Shown: positions 1 to 6,861, counted from the first letter of the stretch. The stretch: DNA of 64,000 nucleotides from Microbacterium immunditiarum (GCF_013409785.1 NZ_JACCBV010000001.1:3842868-3906867); one strand, 5' to 3'. Numbers and translations are program-made. The notes: a model not told the origin generated them from the letters alone.

Positions 1-141
1 GGTATTCGAGACCGCGGCACCCTACTCATCGAGCACGCCTGGCCCCCGCCCGGCGTGAAGTACGTCGGCAACGGCAAGCCCCGTGGGCCCCGAGGAAGAG
101 AACTGTCACCCAAGTCCTGAGACACGAACTGTCACCGATGT
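1..141 (+). pseudogene. IS481-family transposase, 3' relic cut by window edge
   Basis: Reading frame 1 runs from the first base to a stop at 118-120 and encodes the last 39 residues of a transposase. It matches closely the C-terminus of the complete IS481-family transposase at 39959-41221 (shared motif pattern IEH-WPPPG-YVGNG-PRGP-REL-P-S). After the stop, bases 115-141 resemble one repeat unit of the terminal tail of that IS (TGTCACC...ATGTCCTGA type), then similarity stops without a recognisable terminal inverted repeat. Whether the 5' part is intact lies outside the window. The right end looks truncated, so this is probably an IS remnant bordering the sulfur cluster. Confidence 0.7.
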
Positions 142-288
142 GGATGACGTTCAGATCTTCTCAAATCCCCCTCATGTCCGGAGCCGGCAGCAACCGACAC
201 TGGAGGACGCCGGCGTGGGTGGTCACCGGCTCCGTTGCTCGGTCTCCTGCGAGCACAAGGGCGCGGCGAGCGGGCGGGCGTGGTCCGG

Positions 289-564
289 TCAGGCGAGCAT
301 CATGAAGAGCTTCTCGAGCTCCTCCGTCGTGAGGCCGTCTCTGGCTTCTGCGGCGGCGGGGTCGGTGACGCAGTCTTTCATCGCCGTGGAGACGATAGCG
401 AAGCCAGCGCGGTCGAGCGCTGACGAAACCGCTGAAAGCTGGGTGACCACGTCACGGCAGGATCTTCCCTCTTCCACCGCGGTGATCACCGCCTCCAGCT
501 GGCCGCGCGCCCGACGGAGGCGGTTGACGATTCGGCGCTGCGCGTCGGCATCGGTTGTGCTCAT
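289..564 (-). CDS. cstR-like: CsoR/RcnR-family repressor, CstR-like persulfide sensor
   Basis: A 91-residue all-helical DUF156-type protein with the family signature R-R-A-R-G-Q near residues 17-22, Cys36 and Cys65. Copper-sensing CsoR proteins use Cys, His and Cys at positions equivalent to 36, 61 and 65. Here position 61 is Ala, so the copper site is incomplete, while the two-cysteine pattern of CstR persulfide sensors is kept. Established knowledge: CstR represses sulfide-oxidation genes and releases DNA when its cysteines are bridged by sulfur. The gene is last in the trxA-DUF2892-cstR operon (37-nt gap) and is probably autoregulated through the operator at 1257. It likely controls the four operators in this region. 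A pure CsoR role is less likely, and no copper genes are nearby. Confidence 0.85.
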   Translation of the reverse strand: MSTTDADAQRRIVNRLRRARGQLEAVITAVEEGRSCRDVVTQLSAVSSALDRAGFAIVSTAMKDCVTDPAAAEARDGLTTEELEKLFMMLA

Positions 565-601
565 GTTCTCTCCTCTGATCAGCCTCGGACGGATACCGGG
601 C

Positions 602-880
602 TCACTCCACGCCTATGGGGGTGGGGGCCTCCGGATACCCGAAGGCCTCTTCAGGCACTGGCTCATTGCGGCGGCGCACAAGATCGGACGTGCACCGTCC
701 GCTGATGGCAGTGACGGCAATCACCGTGGCGGCAAGACCGGCGGGAACGGCGATCCACCATTGGTCGGCAAAGCTGATCGCGAATGCGGCGACGACAAGC
801 GCAACGACCCCGCGGAGGACCCGTTCCGCTCGCGTGCGGCTGGCCGAAGCGCAGGAATTCAGCGGATCCGCGCCTGTCAT
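602..880 (-). CDS. DUF2892-type small membrane protein
   Basis: A 92-residue protein with two closely spaced hydrophobic helices (about residues 23-38 and 46-61), followed by a conserved Gly-Arg-Cys and a charged tail. The layout (Arg-rich N-terminus, R-G-V-V-A-L helix, A-I-S-G-R-C end) fits the DUF2892 family, which is often fused to or beside rhodaneses, as in YgaP. The start overlaps the stop of the thioredoxin gene by 4 nt (ATGA), implying translational coupling. A role in membrane sulfur handling is inferred from family and context; the exact function is unknown. Confidence 0.7.
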   Translation of the reverse strand: MTGADPLNSCASASRTRAERVLRGVVALVVAAFAISFADQWWIAVPAGLAATVIAVTAISGRCTSDLVRRRNEPVPEEAFGYPEAPTPIGVE

Positions 881-1245
881 CGACCGCCTCCCTGCTCGGC
901 GATCTTCGTGCGGACGTCATCCATGTCCAAACCCTTCACCGCAGCGATGACCTGCTCGAGGGCGGGAGCGGGCAGCGCCCCGGGCTGGGAGAAGACGAGT
1001 ATCCCCTCACGGAATGCCATGAGCGTCGGTATCGAGGTGATCTGGAATCCAGCAGCCAGTTCGCGTTCTGCCTCCGTGTCCACCTTCCCGAAGATCACGT
1101 CCTCGTTCTGCTGGGACGCCGTCTCGTACACCGGAGCGAAACCCCGACAAGGGCCGCACCATGCCGCCCAAAAGTCGATGAGGACGATGTCGTTGCCTGC
1201 GATAGTCGGCGCCAGCGTTTCTTTGGTGATGTCGATGGTGGCCAT
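877..1245 (-). CDS. trxA-like: Thioredoxin
   Basis: A 122-residue thioredoxin-fold protein with the canonical active site WCGPC at residues 29-33, the preceding D-F-W-A-A strand and the cis-Pro motif T-S-I-P-T near residue 72. It would reduce disulfides or persulfides in the cytoplasm. It is the first gene of a three-gene operon with DUF2892 and the CstR-like repressor. A CsoR/CstR-type operator lies 12-27 nt upstream of its start, so the gene is probably induced by sulfide or polysulfide. In this setting it likely reduces persulfides produced by the rhodanese and dioxygenase encoded nearby. It has a tail of about 15 residues beyond a minimal thioredoxin. Confidence 0.93.
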   Translation of the reverse strand: MATIDITKETLAPTIAGNDIVLIDFWAAWCGPCRGFAPVYETASQQNEDVIFGKVDTEAERELAAGFQITSIPTLMAFREGILVFSQPGALPAPALEQVIAAVKGLDMDDVRTKIAEQGGGR

Positions 1246-1256
1246 GCTTACATCAT

Positions 1257-1285
1257 ATACCCCCGGGGGTTTCCTAGGGGTTATG
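1257..1285. promoter_or_regulatory. CsoR/CstR-type operator 1
   Basis: The sequence ATACCCCCGGGGGTTT starts at 1257 and contains a perfect 12-bp palindrome (1259-1270). A second GGGGTTAT half-site follows at about 1277-1284. It lies immediately upstream of the thioredoxin start and shares the ATACCC core with three more sites at 1716, 1752 and 5902. The stop codon of the hypothetical gene 1274-1630 lies inside it. Confidence 0.7.
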
Positions 1286-1630
1286 ATCCAGATTTCCCCA
1301 CCATGGCTCGGCGGCGAGCCGCGAGTGAAACTCCGCGAGCGCGTCTACACCGCCGCTGGCGTAGGCGAGCCAGTCGCTGCCCGCATCGCGCGCATGCAGC
1401 CCAGACAGTCGCTCGCGCCACGTGGCTGACAGCTGCGCAACTGCAGCGGGCGTCGCGCCCTGCAACTTCAGCTCGCGCAGTGCGACCCATCGACCCTCGG
1501 CGTACTTCACACCGGGGACGGGCACGCCCGATTTGGTGAAGCTGCACACGGAGGCGCCGCCCGCTGCGCGCTCGATCACACTCACCGCATCGGCGGTCAT
1601 CTCCTCCAGCACGGAGATCGCGTCGATCAT
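1274..1630 (-). CDS. Hypothetical protein of the sulfur regulon
   Basis: A 118-residue acidic, mostly helical cytoplasmic protein beginning M-I-D-A-I-S-V-L-E-E-M. I chose the ATG at 1630 because it has a GAGAG ribosome-binding site and because a longer reading to 1744 would run through operator 2. It has one cysteine (V-C-S-F-T-K-S-G), followed by a G-V-K-Y-A-E-G-R-W stretch and paired helices rich in Ala and Leu. I do not recognise the family. It is transcribed away from operator 2, so it is expected to be co-regulated with the persulfide genes. Its stop codon overlaps the thioredoxin control region. Confidence 0.6.
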   Translation of the reverse strand: MIDAISVLEEMTADAVSVIERAAGGASVCSFTKSGVPVPGVKYAEGRWVALRELKLQGATPAAVAQLSATWRERLSGLHARDAGSDWLAYASGGVDALAEFHSRLAAEPWWGNLDHNP

Positions 1631-1715
1631 CGCTCGCCCGCTCTCTCGACTCGGCGAGTAACTTCCACATCCACGAGTTCCACCCTCCGCCGCCACTGCG
1701 CGTTTGACAATCGAT

Positions 1716-1731
1716 ATACCCCCTAGGGTAT
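1716..1731. promoter_or_regulatory. CsoR/CstR-type operator 2
   Basis: ATACCCCCTAGGGTAT, with 6-bp perfect inverted half-sites around CCTA. It sits between the divergent genes 1274-1630 (minus) and 1799-1984 (plus). A TTGACA hexamer at 1704-1709 could serve as the -35 box of the plus-strand promoter, placing the operator in the spacer and -10 region. This is the cleanest copy of the motif. Confidence 0.8.
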
Positions 1732-1751
1732 CGTTTGGAGCCACCGAACGA

Positions 1752-1767
1752 ATACCCCCTGGCGTAT
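1752..1767. promoter_or_regulatory. CsoR/CstR-type operator 3
   Basis: ATACCCCCTGGCGTAT, one mismatch from a perfect ATACCC/GGGTAT inverted pair. It lies 31 nt upstream of the small Cys-rich gene at 1799 and 36 bp from operator 2, so the plus-strand promoter carries a double site. Confidence 0.7.
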
Positions 1768-1798
1768 TTCACGCCTCAAGGGTCAACGAGGAGCACAC

Positions 1799-1984
1799 AT
1801 GTGTAGAGCTGTCACCTGCCGAACCTGCAAGAAGACCACGTGGGCTGGATGCGGCCAGCACGTCGCAATGGTGAAGAAGACGGTGCCGACGGCCCAGTGG
1901 TGCAACGGGAAGCACACGCAAGCGGAGATCGATGAAGCTCGGGCTGAGCGCGGAGGCTTCTTCTCCCGCTTGTTCGGGCACTGA
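1799..1984 (+). CDS. Small Cys-rich (putative zinc-ribbon) protein, copy 1
   Basis: A 61-residue protein preceded by a GAGGAG ribosome-binding site. Cys2, Cys7, Cys10, Cys18, His21 and Cys35 form a C-x2-C-x7-C-x2-H pattern plus one distal Cys, suggesting a metal site or a sulfur-carrying site. The first 39 residues align without gaps to the protein at 5958-6089, sharing V-T-C, K-x-T-W-x-G-C-G-Q-H and C-x-G. Both genes follow a CsoR/CstR-type operator, and each precedes a rhodanese gene. The C-terminal part (E-I-D-E-A-R to F-F-S-R-L-F) is basic and helical. The function is unknown; a sulfane-sulfur carrier or redox partner is speculative. Confidence 0.8.
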   Translation: MCRAVTCRTCKKTTWAGCGQHVAMVKKTVPTAQWCNGKHTQAEIDEARAERGGFFSRLFGH

Positions 1985-2065
1985 CACTCCCCCGGCTCCG
2001 GGGACTCCTGAACCACTGAACGTTTCCGCATTTCACGAACGTCGCATCCTAGGAAGGGATTGATC

Positions 2066-3490
2066 ATGCTGCTTGAGCGCATCTATGACGAAGACCTCGC
2101 GCAGGCGAGCTACTTCATCGGCTGCCAGGCGAAGGGGGAGGCTGTCGTCGTCGACCCTCGTCGTGACCTCGACGCGTACCTAGCTCTCGCGTCAAAGCAC
2201 GGCATGAGGATCGTCGCCGTCACCGAGACGCACATCCATGCGGATTACCTCTCGGGCACTCGCGAGCTCGCCGCGAAGACCGGCGCACAGATGTACGTCT
2301 CCGATGAGGGTGGGCCCGATTGGACGTACTCCGCCCTCTTCGATGACGCCGTGCGCATGAAGCACGGCCAGAAGATCCCCCTCGGCAACATCGTGCTGGA
2401 GGCCGTGCACACGCCCGGGCACACGCCGGAGCACATGTCGTTCCTCATCACCGACGGGGCACAGTCCAGCGAGCCCGGCTTCATGCTGACCGGCGACTTC
2501 GTGTTCGTCGGCGACGTCGGTCGCCCCGACCTGCTCGACGAAGCGGCGGGTTACACCGACACACGCTTCCAGGGGGCGAAAGATCTGTTCGCAAGTCTGC
2601 GAGACCGATTCCTCACCCTGCCCGATTATGTGCAGGTCCTCCCTGCCCACGGCTCAGGCTCAGCGTGCGGCAAGGCTCTCGGCGCCATCGCCGCGTCAAC
2701 CGTCGGCTACGAGCGCAACTTCTCCTGGTGGGGCAACTACCTGAAAGAGAATGACGAACAGGGTTTCATCGATGAGCTGCTCAGCGGGCAACCGGATGCA
2801 CACGCGTACTTCGGTCGGATGAAGCAGCAGAACAAGGCCGGACCGGCAATCATCGGCGATGCACCCGAGCTTGTCGAGTACAGCCCGGACGACCTTGCGG
2901 AGGCGCTTCAGAAGGACAGCGTGATCTTCGTAGACACTCGCCACAACAGCCAGGTGCACGAGGGGACGATCGCTCGTTCCCTCAACATTCCGGGAGTCGC
3001 GAAGGCAGCCAGCTATGGAGCATGGGTCATCGACCCCGACAACGAGCCCAGGCCCCTCGTTCTCCTCGCGGAATCGCGAGCGATGGCGGAAGAGATCCGC
3101 GACCATCTCGTGCGCGTCGGCATCGACACCGCGCACGGATTCATCACAACCCTCGCGAACCTCGAGCTGGTCACTCCGCGGCTGATGCAGCCGGAGGAAC
3201 TCGACGCGCACGCCCAGGTCATGCTTCTCGACGTGCGCAACAAGACCGAGTACGCGGAAGGGCATCTCCCCGGCGCCGTGCACCTGTCCGGCGGACGGGT
3301 GATGTGGCATCTGGATCAACTGCCCGCGCCCGAGTCAGGCACGATCGTCACCTACTGTCAGAGCGGCGTCCGCAACAGCGTTGCCGCGAGCGCACTGCGC
3401 CGCGCCGGGTACGACATCGCCGAGCTCGATGGCAGCTACGCCGCGTGGGCTTCGCGGGCGGGCAACACTCCGGTGCGCTACGCCGCGTAA
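2066..3490 (+). CDS. cstB-like: Persulfide dioxygenase-rhodanese fusion (CstB-like)
   Basis: 474 residues in three parts. Residues 1-250 are a metallo-beta-lactamase-fold persulfide dioxygenase: T-H-I-H-A-D at 55-60, T-P-G-H at 117-120, D144 and P-A-H-G at 193-196 supply the iron ligands. Residues 260-370 are a rhodanese fold without an active cysteine (L-L-A-E-S-R in the loop). Residues 375-474 are an active rhodanese with C-Q-S-G-V-R at 431-436. A cysteine at 201 (S-A-C-G-K) lies at the place described for the extra redox cysteine of Staphylococcus CstB. The ATG at 2066 is chosen over a TTG at 2060 because GGAAGGG precedes it by 7 nt. The enzyme would oxidise persulfides to sulfite and thiosulfate; the exporter gene follows by 20 nt. 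Confidence 0.92.
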   Translation: MLLERIYDEDLAQASYFIGCQAKGEAVVVDPRRDLDAYLALASKHGMRIVAVTETHIHADYLSGTRELAAKTGAQMYVSDEGGPDWTYSALFDDAVRMKHGQKIPLGNIVLEAVHTPGHTPEHMSFLITDGAQSSEPGFMLTGDFVFVGDVGRPDLLDEAAGYTDTRFQGAKDLFASLRDRFLTLPDYVQVLPAHGSGSACGKALGAIAASTVGYERNFSWWGNYLKENDEQGFIDELLSGQPDAHAYFGRMKQQNKAGPAIIGDAPELVEYSPDDLAEALQKDSVIFVDTRHNSQVHEGTIARSLNIPGVAKAASYGAWVIDPDNEPRPLVLLAESRAMAEEIRDHLVRVGIDTAHGFITTLANLELVTPRLMQPEELDAHAQVMLLDVRNKTEYAEGHLPGAVHLSGGRVMWHLDQLPAPESGTIVTYCQSGVRNSVAASALRRAGYDIAELDGSYAAWASRAGNTPVRYAA

Positions 3491-3510
3491 ACGCCGACCG
3501 AGCAGCCCGC

Positions 3511-4302
3511 ATGGAACCCCAGCTGATCCTCGTCGCGCTCGTGCTTGCCGCGCTGGTCGGGGTGTCCCTCGGGCTGCTCGGCGGCGGCGGATCGATCCTC
3601 ACCGTTCCTGCCCTCACCTATGCACTCGGAATGCCACCGCGTGAAGCGATAGCCGCATCGCTGTTCGTCGTGGGTGTCACAAGCGCCGTCGGCATGATCG
3701 GGCATGCCCGCGCCGGACGGGTGCGCTGGAAAATGGGGGTGCTGTTCGGCATTGCCGGCATGGCGGGCGCCTTCGCCGGCGGTATCCTGGGCGGATTCAT
3801 CCCCGGCGCGGTGCTCATGATCCTCTTCGCGATCATGATGATCCTCACGGCGATCGCGATGATCCGGGGCAGAAAGAGTCAGGACCCGACCACCCCTGGG
3901 CTCGAACCCAAGCCCGCAGTCGCGCGAATCGCGCTCGACGGCTTCGGCGTCGGTGCCGCGACAGGCCTCGTCGGTGCGGGAGGAGGCTTCCTTGTCGTGC
4001 CCGCCCTCAATCTGCTCGGCGGGCTCCCGATGGCCATAGCGGTCGGAACCTCCCTGCTCGTCATCGCGATGAAGTCATTCGCAGGGTTCGGTGGCTACCT
4101 CTTCTCGGTGCAACTGGACTGGCCGATCGTGCTCGCGTTCACCGGAACGGCGATCGCCGGATCCTTCCTGGGCGTCGCGCTGGCCGGCCGGATACCCGAA
4201 CGCGCACTCCGCCAGGGGTTCGGGATCTTTGTGCTCCTCATGGGAGCATTCGTGCTGATCCAAGAGGTGCCCCCGATGCTCGCGTCCCTATCGCTCACGT
4301 GA
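3511..4302 (+). CDS. TauE/SafE-family sulfite exporter
   Basis: A 263-residue membrane protein with about eight hydrophobic helices and the duplicated family pattern: G-L-L-G-G-G-G-S-I at residues 22-30 and G-L-V-G-A-G-G-G-F-L-V-V-P-A in the second half. The family exports sulfite or sulfonate-derived anions. The gene starts 20 nt after the persulfide dioxygenase and is presumably co-transcribed. The role fits removal of the sulfite made by that enzyme. The ATG at 3511 begins directly at the first membrane helix. Confidence 0.9.
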   Translation: MEPQLILVALVLAALVGVSLGLLGGGGSILTVPALTYALGMPPREAIAASLFVVGVTSAVGMIGHARAGRVRWKMGVLFGIAGMAGAFAGGILGGFIPGAVLMILFAIMMILTAIAMIRGRKSQDPTTPGLEPKPAVARIALDGFGVGAATGLVGAGGGFLVVPALNLLGGLPMAIAVGTSLLVIAMKSFAGFGGYLFSVQLDWPIVLAFTGTAIAGSFLGVALAGRIPERALRQGFGIFVLLMGAFVLIQEVPPMLASLSLT

Positions 4303-4349
4303 GGCGACCGCGCGACTGTGACAACCTCTGACGCTAGAGTGGCCTGCTC

Positions 4350-5291
4350 ATGCTCTCCCTCATGATTCCCAGCCCCGACCCGTCGTGGGCGAGCTTCCAA
4401 CTCGGCCCGTTTACGATCCACTCCTATGCACTGTGCATCCTCGCCGGGATCGTTGCAGCTGTTCTCATCACAGATGCTCGCCTGCGCCGAAGAGGTGTCG
4501 CGGCGTGGGTGGTCCTGGATATCGCGCTCTGGGCGGTCCCACTTGGAATCGTGTTCGCACGCTTCTACCACGTGTTCACGCACGTTGGCGATTACTTCTA
4601 CGCAGGCGCGAACCTGTGGAACGCTTTCGCCATCTGGGATGGAGGCAATGCGATCTATGGGGCGCTCATAGGCGGTGCATTGGGGGCTTACATCGGATCG
4701 CGGCGAGCAGGACTACGATTCTGGGCGTTCGCGGATGCGTTGGCTCCGGCCCTTCTCGTCGCGCAGGCGATCGGACGCCTCGGGAACTGGTTCAATCAGG
4801 AGCTCTTCGGAGTCCCCACGACTCTTCCCTGGGGTTTGTCCATCTCGACCACGGCACCGATGTTCCCCGACGGGCTACCCGAGGGAACACTGTTTCATCC
4901 ACTGTTCCTCTACGAAATGATCTGGAACCTGTGCGGGGCGGCGGTGATCGTTCTCCTCGAACGCCGCTTCGGGTTGGGGTGGGGGCGCACCCTCGCGGTG
5001 TACCTGATCTGGTACGGACTCGGTCGTAGCGCCCTAGAGGCGATCCGGATCGATCCGACCAGCGACGCCCCACTCGGAATCCCAGCGAACATCTGGGCTT
5101 CGTTCGCGGTCGTCGCGGTGGGCGTACTCATCCTCGTCATCCAGTCCCTGCGGCATCACGAGCCTGAACCCTCGCCCTACCTCCCCGGGCGCGACCCGTC
5201 GCAAAGCCACGACAGCCCCGAGAGGACTGCTCCTGCACGGGCGCCCCGGACGCGCGCGGGGACTCCAGCTAACGCGCCAAAGCTGCCGTGA
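4350..5291 (+). CDS. lgt: Prolipoprotein diacylglyceryl transferase
   Basis: A 313-residue membrane protein. It has the Lgt signature G-R-L-G-N-W-F-N-Q-E at 142-151, with Arg143 and Asn146 at the same numbers as the essential residues of E. coli Lgt, and the early helix I-H-S-Y-A-L containing the conserved Tyr. The last 45 residues are Pro/Arg-rich and cytoplasmic. It transfers diacylglycerol to the lipobox cysteine of secreted lipoproteins. It lies 47 nt after the sulfite exporter in the same direction and shortly before a lipoprotein rhodanese, so it may be a cluster-specific extra copy. An alternative start at Met5 (4362) is possible. Confidence 0.93.
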   Translation: MLSLMIPSPDPSWASFQLGPFTIHSYALCILAGIVAAVLITDARLRRRGVAAWVVLDIALWAVPLGIVFARFYHVFTHVGDYFYAGANLWNAFAIWDGGNAIYGALIGGALGAYIGSRRAGLRFWAFADALAPALLVAQAIGRLGNWFNQELFGVPTTLPWGLSISTTAPMFPDGLPEGTLFHPLFLYEMIWNLCGAAVIVLLERRFGLGWGRTLAVYLIWYGLGRSALEAIRIDPTSDAPLGIPANIWASFAVVAVGVLILVIQSLRHHEPEPSPYLPGRDPSQSHDSPERTAPARAPRTRAGTPANAPKLP

Positions 5292-5331
5292 ACGATCACG
5301 AGGCTGAGTGAGGATCGAGCGGCGAGCGACG

Positions 5332-5892
5332 TCAATCACGCAGGATCGAGTGCTGCTCGCCACGCGCCGGCGGTGTGTACGTGCAGGTGTCGCCTGCGCA
5401 CAACTGAGGGCTGCGGCGGCTGAAGCGCTGGGCGGCCATGCACCCGACGCAGATGCCGAACGACGCCTCGAGGTAGATGAGGAACAGGCACGCCCCGCAG
5501 ATGACCTGGGCGATGATCGCGGGCAGTCCGAACCAGCCCAGACTGAGGCAACCGACCAACGACATTCCCAGCCCCAAGCGCCAGGCGAGCAGCTTCGAGC
5601 GCGCTTCAACCCATTCGGGCCGTTGGCGGCGCGTGATCAGGGTGCCGAGGATGAGGGTCGGAGTGAACGCCGTGCCGACGAACAGTCGGAGCATCATCTC
5701 GAGTGCGAACACGATGCCGAAGACGCGCATCGGCTGAAGATCTCCGGTGATCACGCCCCACAGCCACGCCGTGAAACCGCCGAGGAAGAGGATTCCCGCG
5801 GATGCCCGCACCGCGCGCTCGTTCACGACGGGAACCTCAATCCCCTCAACCCACTGGCCGACGACAAGTTGATCCTGATCCGAACTCTTCAT
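5332..5892 (-). CDS. DUF4395-family membrane protein
   Basis: A 186-residue protein with four predicted membrane helices (about 30-48, 56-75, 100-120 and 122-145) and the DUF4395 start V-N-E-R-A-V-R. It has an unusual cluster of cysteines: C114 and C132-x2-C in or near the membrane, C147-x2-C150 and two in the tail. The family often lies beside thioredoxin- or rhodanese-type genes in actinobacteria; its biochemical role is not established. It is divergent from the small Cys-rich gene at 5958 and shares an operator with it. A TATTAT -10 box at 5904-5899 (reading leftward) places the start point near the ATG, so the mRNA may be leaderless. Confidence 0.8.
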   Translation of the reverse strand: MKSSDQDQLVVGQWVEGIEVPVVNERAVRASAGILFLGGFTAWLWGVITGDLQPMRVFGIVFALEMMLRLFVGTAFTPTLILGTLITRRQRPEWVEARSKLLAWRLGLGMSLVGCLSLGWFGLPAIIAQVICGACLFLIYLEASFGICVGCMAAQRFSRRSPQLCAGDTCTYTPPARGEQHSILRD

Positions 5893-5901
5893 GATCGGAT
5901 A

Positions 5902-5917
5902 ATACCCCCCAGGGTAT
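5902..5917. promoter_or_regulatory. CsoR/CstR-type operator 4, divergent promoter
   Basis: ATACCCCCCAGGGTAT, with perfect 6-bp half-sites around CCCA. It lies between DUF4395 (minus) and the small Cys-rich gene (plus). It overlaps the leftward -10 box TATTAT (5904-5899) and abuts a rightward -10 box TATGAT (5922-5927). One repressor bound here could block both transcripts. Confidence 0.8.
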
Positions 5918-5957
5918 CTGATATGATCAGAACCTCACCAACAGAAAGGTCCGAGAC

Positions 5958-6089
5958 ATGTGCGCTCGAGTGACATGTGACCAGTGCGGCAAGGCGACGT
6001 GGGACGGCTGCGGCCAGCACATCGAAGAGGCGTTGTACGGCGTTCCGGCCGACGAGCGCTGCCCGGGACACCCCCATGCTGCGGCGTAG
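5958..6089 (+). CDS. Small Cys-rich (putative zinc-ribbon) protein, copy 2
   Basis: A 43-residue protein starting at ATG 5958 after AGAAAGG. It has Cys2, Cys7, Cys10, Cys18, His21 and Cys35 in exact register with the protein at 1799-1984, and shares G-K/K-K, T-W, G-C-G-Q-H and the G-V-P segment. It ends shortly after the last cysteine and lacks the basic tail of copy 1. Its last 14 nt overlap the start of the lipoprotein rhodanese gene in another frame. Position and operator suggest persulfide induction. Function unknown. Confidence 0.8.
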   Translation: MCARVTCDQCGKATWDGCGQHIEEALYGVPADERCPGHPHAAA

Positions 6090-6447
6090 CCTGCGCGGCG
6101 CGGCCCTCGTCGCGGCGATCGCGCTGCCTCTCACTGTCACCGGCTGCGCCTCGGCGCCCGCGTCGTCAATCGCGATCGGCGAAGACACGGTCGTCGTCGA
6201 TGTGCGAACGGCAGGCGAGTACGCGGGCGGTCACCTGGAAACTGCGATCAACATCGACCTGCGGTCCCCAGAGTTCGACTCCGCGATCTCCGAACTGGAC
6301 ACCGACGTCGACTACGTCGTCTACTGCCAGTCCGGCAACCGATCGGCGCAGGCGGTCGCGGCAATGCAGGCCGCGGGGCTCGACGTGCACGATGCGGGCG
6401 GCATCTCCGACGCCGCGCGGTCCACAGGCCTCCCCATCGTCCGCTGA
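6076..6447 (+). CDS. Single-domain rhodanese lipoprotein
   Basis: 123 residues. An N-terminal lipoprotein signal peptide (M-L-R-R-S-L-R-G, hydrophobic core, lipobox V-T-G-C with Cys24) is followed by one rhodanese domain: V-V-D-V-R-T at 39-44 and active-site loop C-Q-S-G-N-R at 84-89. The protein is expected to be membrane-anchored outside the cytoplasm and to move sulfane sulfur there. The ATG at 6076 lies inside the end of the Cys-rich gene, so translation is probably coupled. The upstream lgt would supply its lipidation. The domain is slightly short for a rhodanese but retains the loop and N-terminal strand. Confidence 0.9.
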   Translation: MLRRSLRGAALVAAIALPLTVTGCASAPASSIAIGEDTVVVDVRTAGEYAGGHLETAINIDLRSPEFDSAISELDTDVDYVVYCQSGNRSAQAVAAMQAAGLDVHDAGGISDAARSTGLPIVR

Positions 6448-6495
6448 GGACGGGGCAGCGAGTCCCGCTGACTCATGGGCCGCGTTGAGGTGAGC

Positions 6496-6753
6496 TCAGA
6501 TGCGGACGTATGCGGCGCCGGCCCACTGTCGTTCAGCAAGATGGACTATGGCTGACGGCACCACGCCCACTCCGTCGGCCAACTGGTCGCTGCGCACGTC
6601 GTGACGCTTCATGCTGTTGCTGCAGCCCACGACCTCGATGCGCCGCTCGAGCGCCGTGAGAACCTCGTCGTCGAGACCTGCACCCCTGGCCAGTCCGGTG
6701 ACGGCCGCGCCCTGAACGACGACGCGAACGCGGGCTTCAGCCAGTCCCTTCAC
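6496..6753 (-). pseudogene. DsrE-family protein, N-terminally truncated
   Basis: About 85 residues match the C-terminal two thirds of a DsrE/TusD-like protein: A-R-V-R-V-V-V-Q-G-A-A-V, a G-C-S-N-S-M cysteine motif and the ending V-P-S-A-I-V-H-L-A-E-R-Q-W-A-G-A-A-Y. The N-terminal beta-alpha unit, about 30 residues in intact members, is missing. The open frame upstream soon meets the hairpin and tRNA-end repeat at 6807-6861. The gene therefore seems cut at the island boundary. The start given is a GTG within the remaining part and is probably not native. Confidence 0.65.
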
Positions 6754-6806
6754 TGCGTAATGGGCGGAGAAGGAAGCCGCGACTCGATGTCAGCCCGCGA
6801 AAGAAG

Positions 6807-6831
6807 AAAACCCCTGCTCAGCAGGGGTTTT
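6807..6831. terminator. Rho-independent-type hairpin next to tRNA-end repeat 1
   Basis: AAAACCCCTGC/GCAGGGGTTTT stem with a 3-nt loop, A-rich and T-rich on both sides, so it can act in either direction. It lies directly downstream, in the tRNA sense, of the tRNA 3' end at 6834-6861. Confidence 0.85.
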
Positions 6832-6833
6832 CA

Positions 6834-6861
6834 TGGCGGTGACGGTGGGATTTGAACCCTT
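6834..6861 (-). repeat. tRNA 3'-end repeat 1 (putative att site)
   Basis: 28 bp identical to 41390-41417 and 58481-58508. On the minus strand the core reads TTCAAAT (T loop), CCCAC (T stem), CGTCACC (acceptor strand), G, CCA. G73 and this acceptor suggest tRNA-Ser. The 5' half of a tRNA is absent, so this is a fragment of the kind left by site-specific integration at a tRNA 3' end. Confidence 0.75.

Noticed and set aside
289..1285. Copper-resistance operon
   Set aside because: A CsoR-type repressor suggested it, but the copper His is Ala and the neighbours are sulfur genes; no copper ATPase or chaperone is present.
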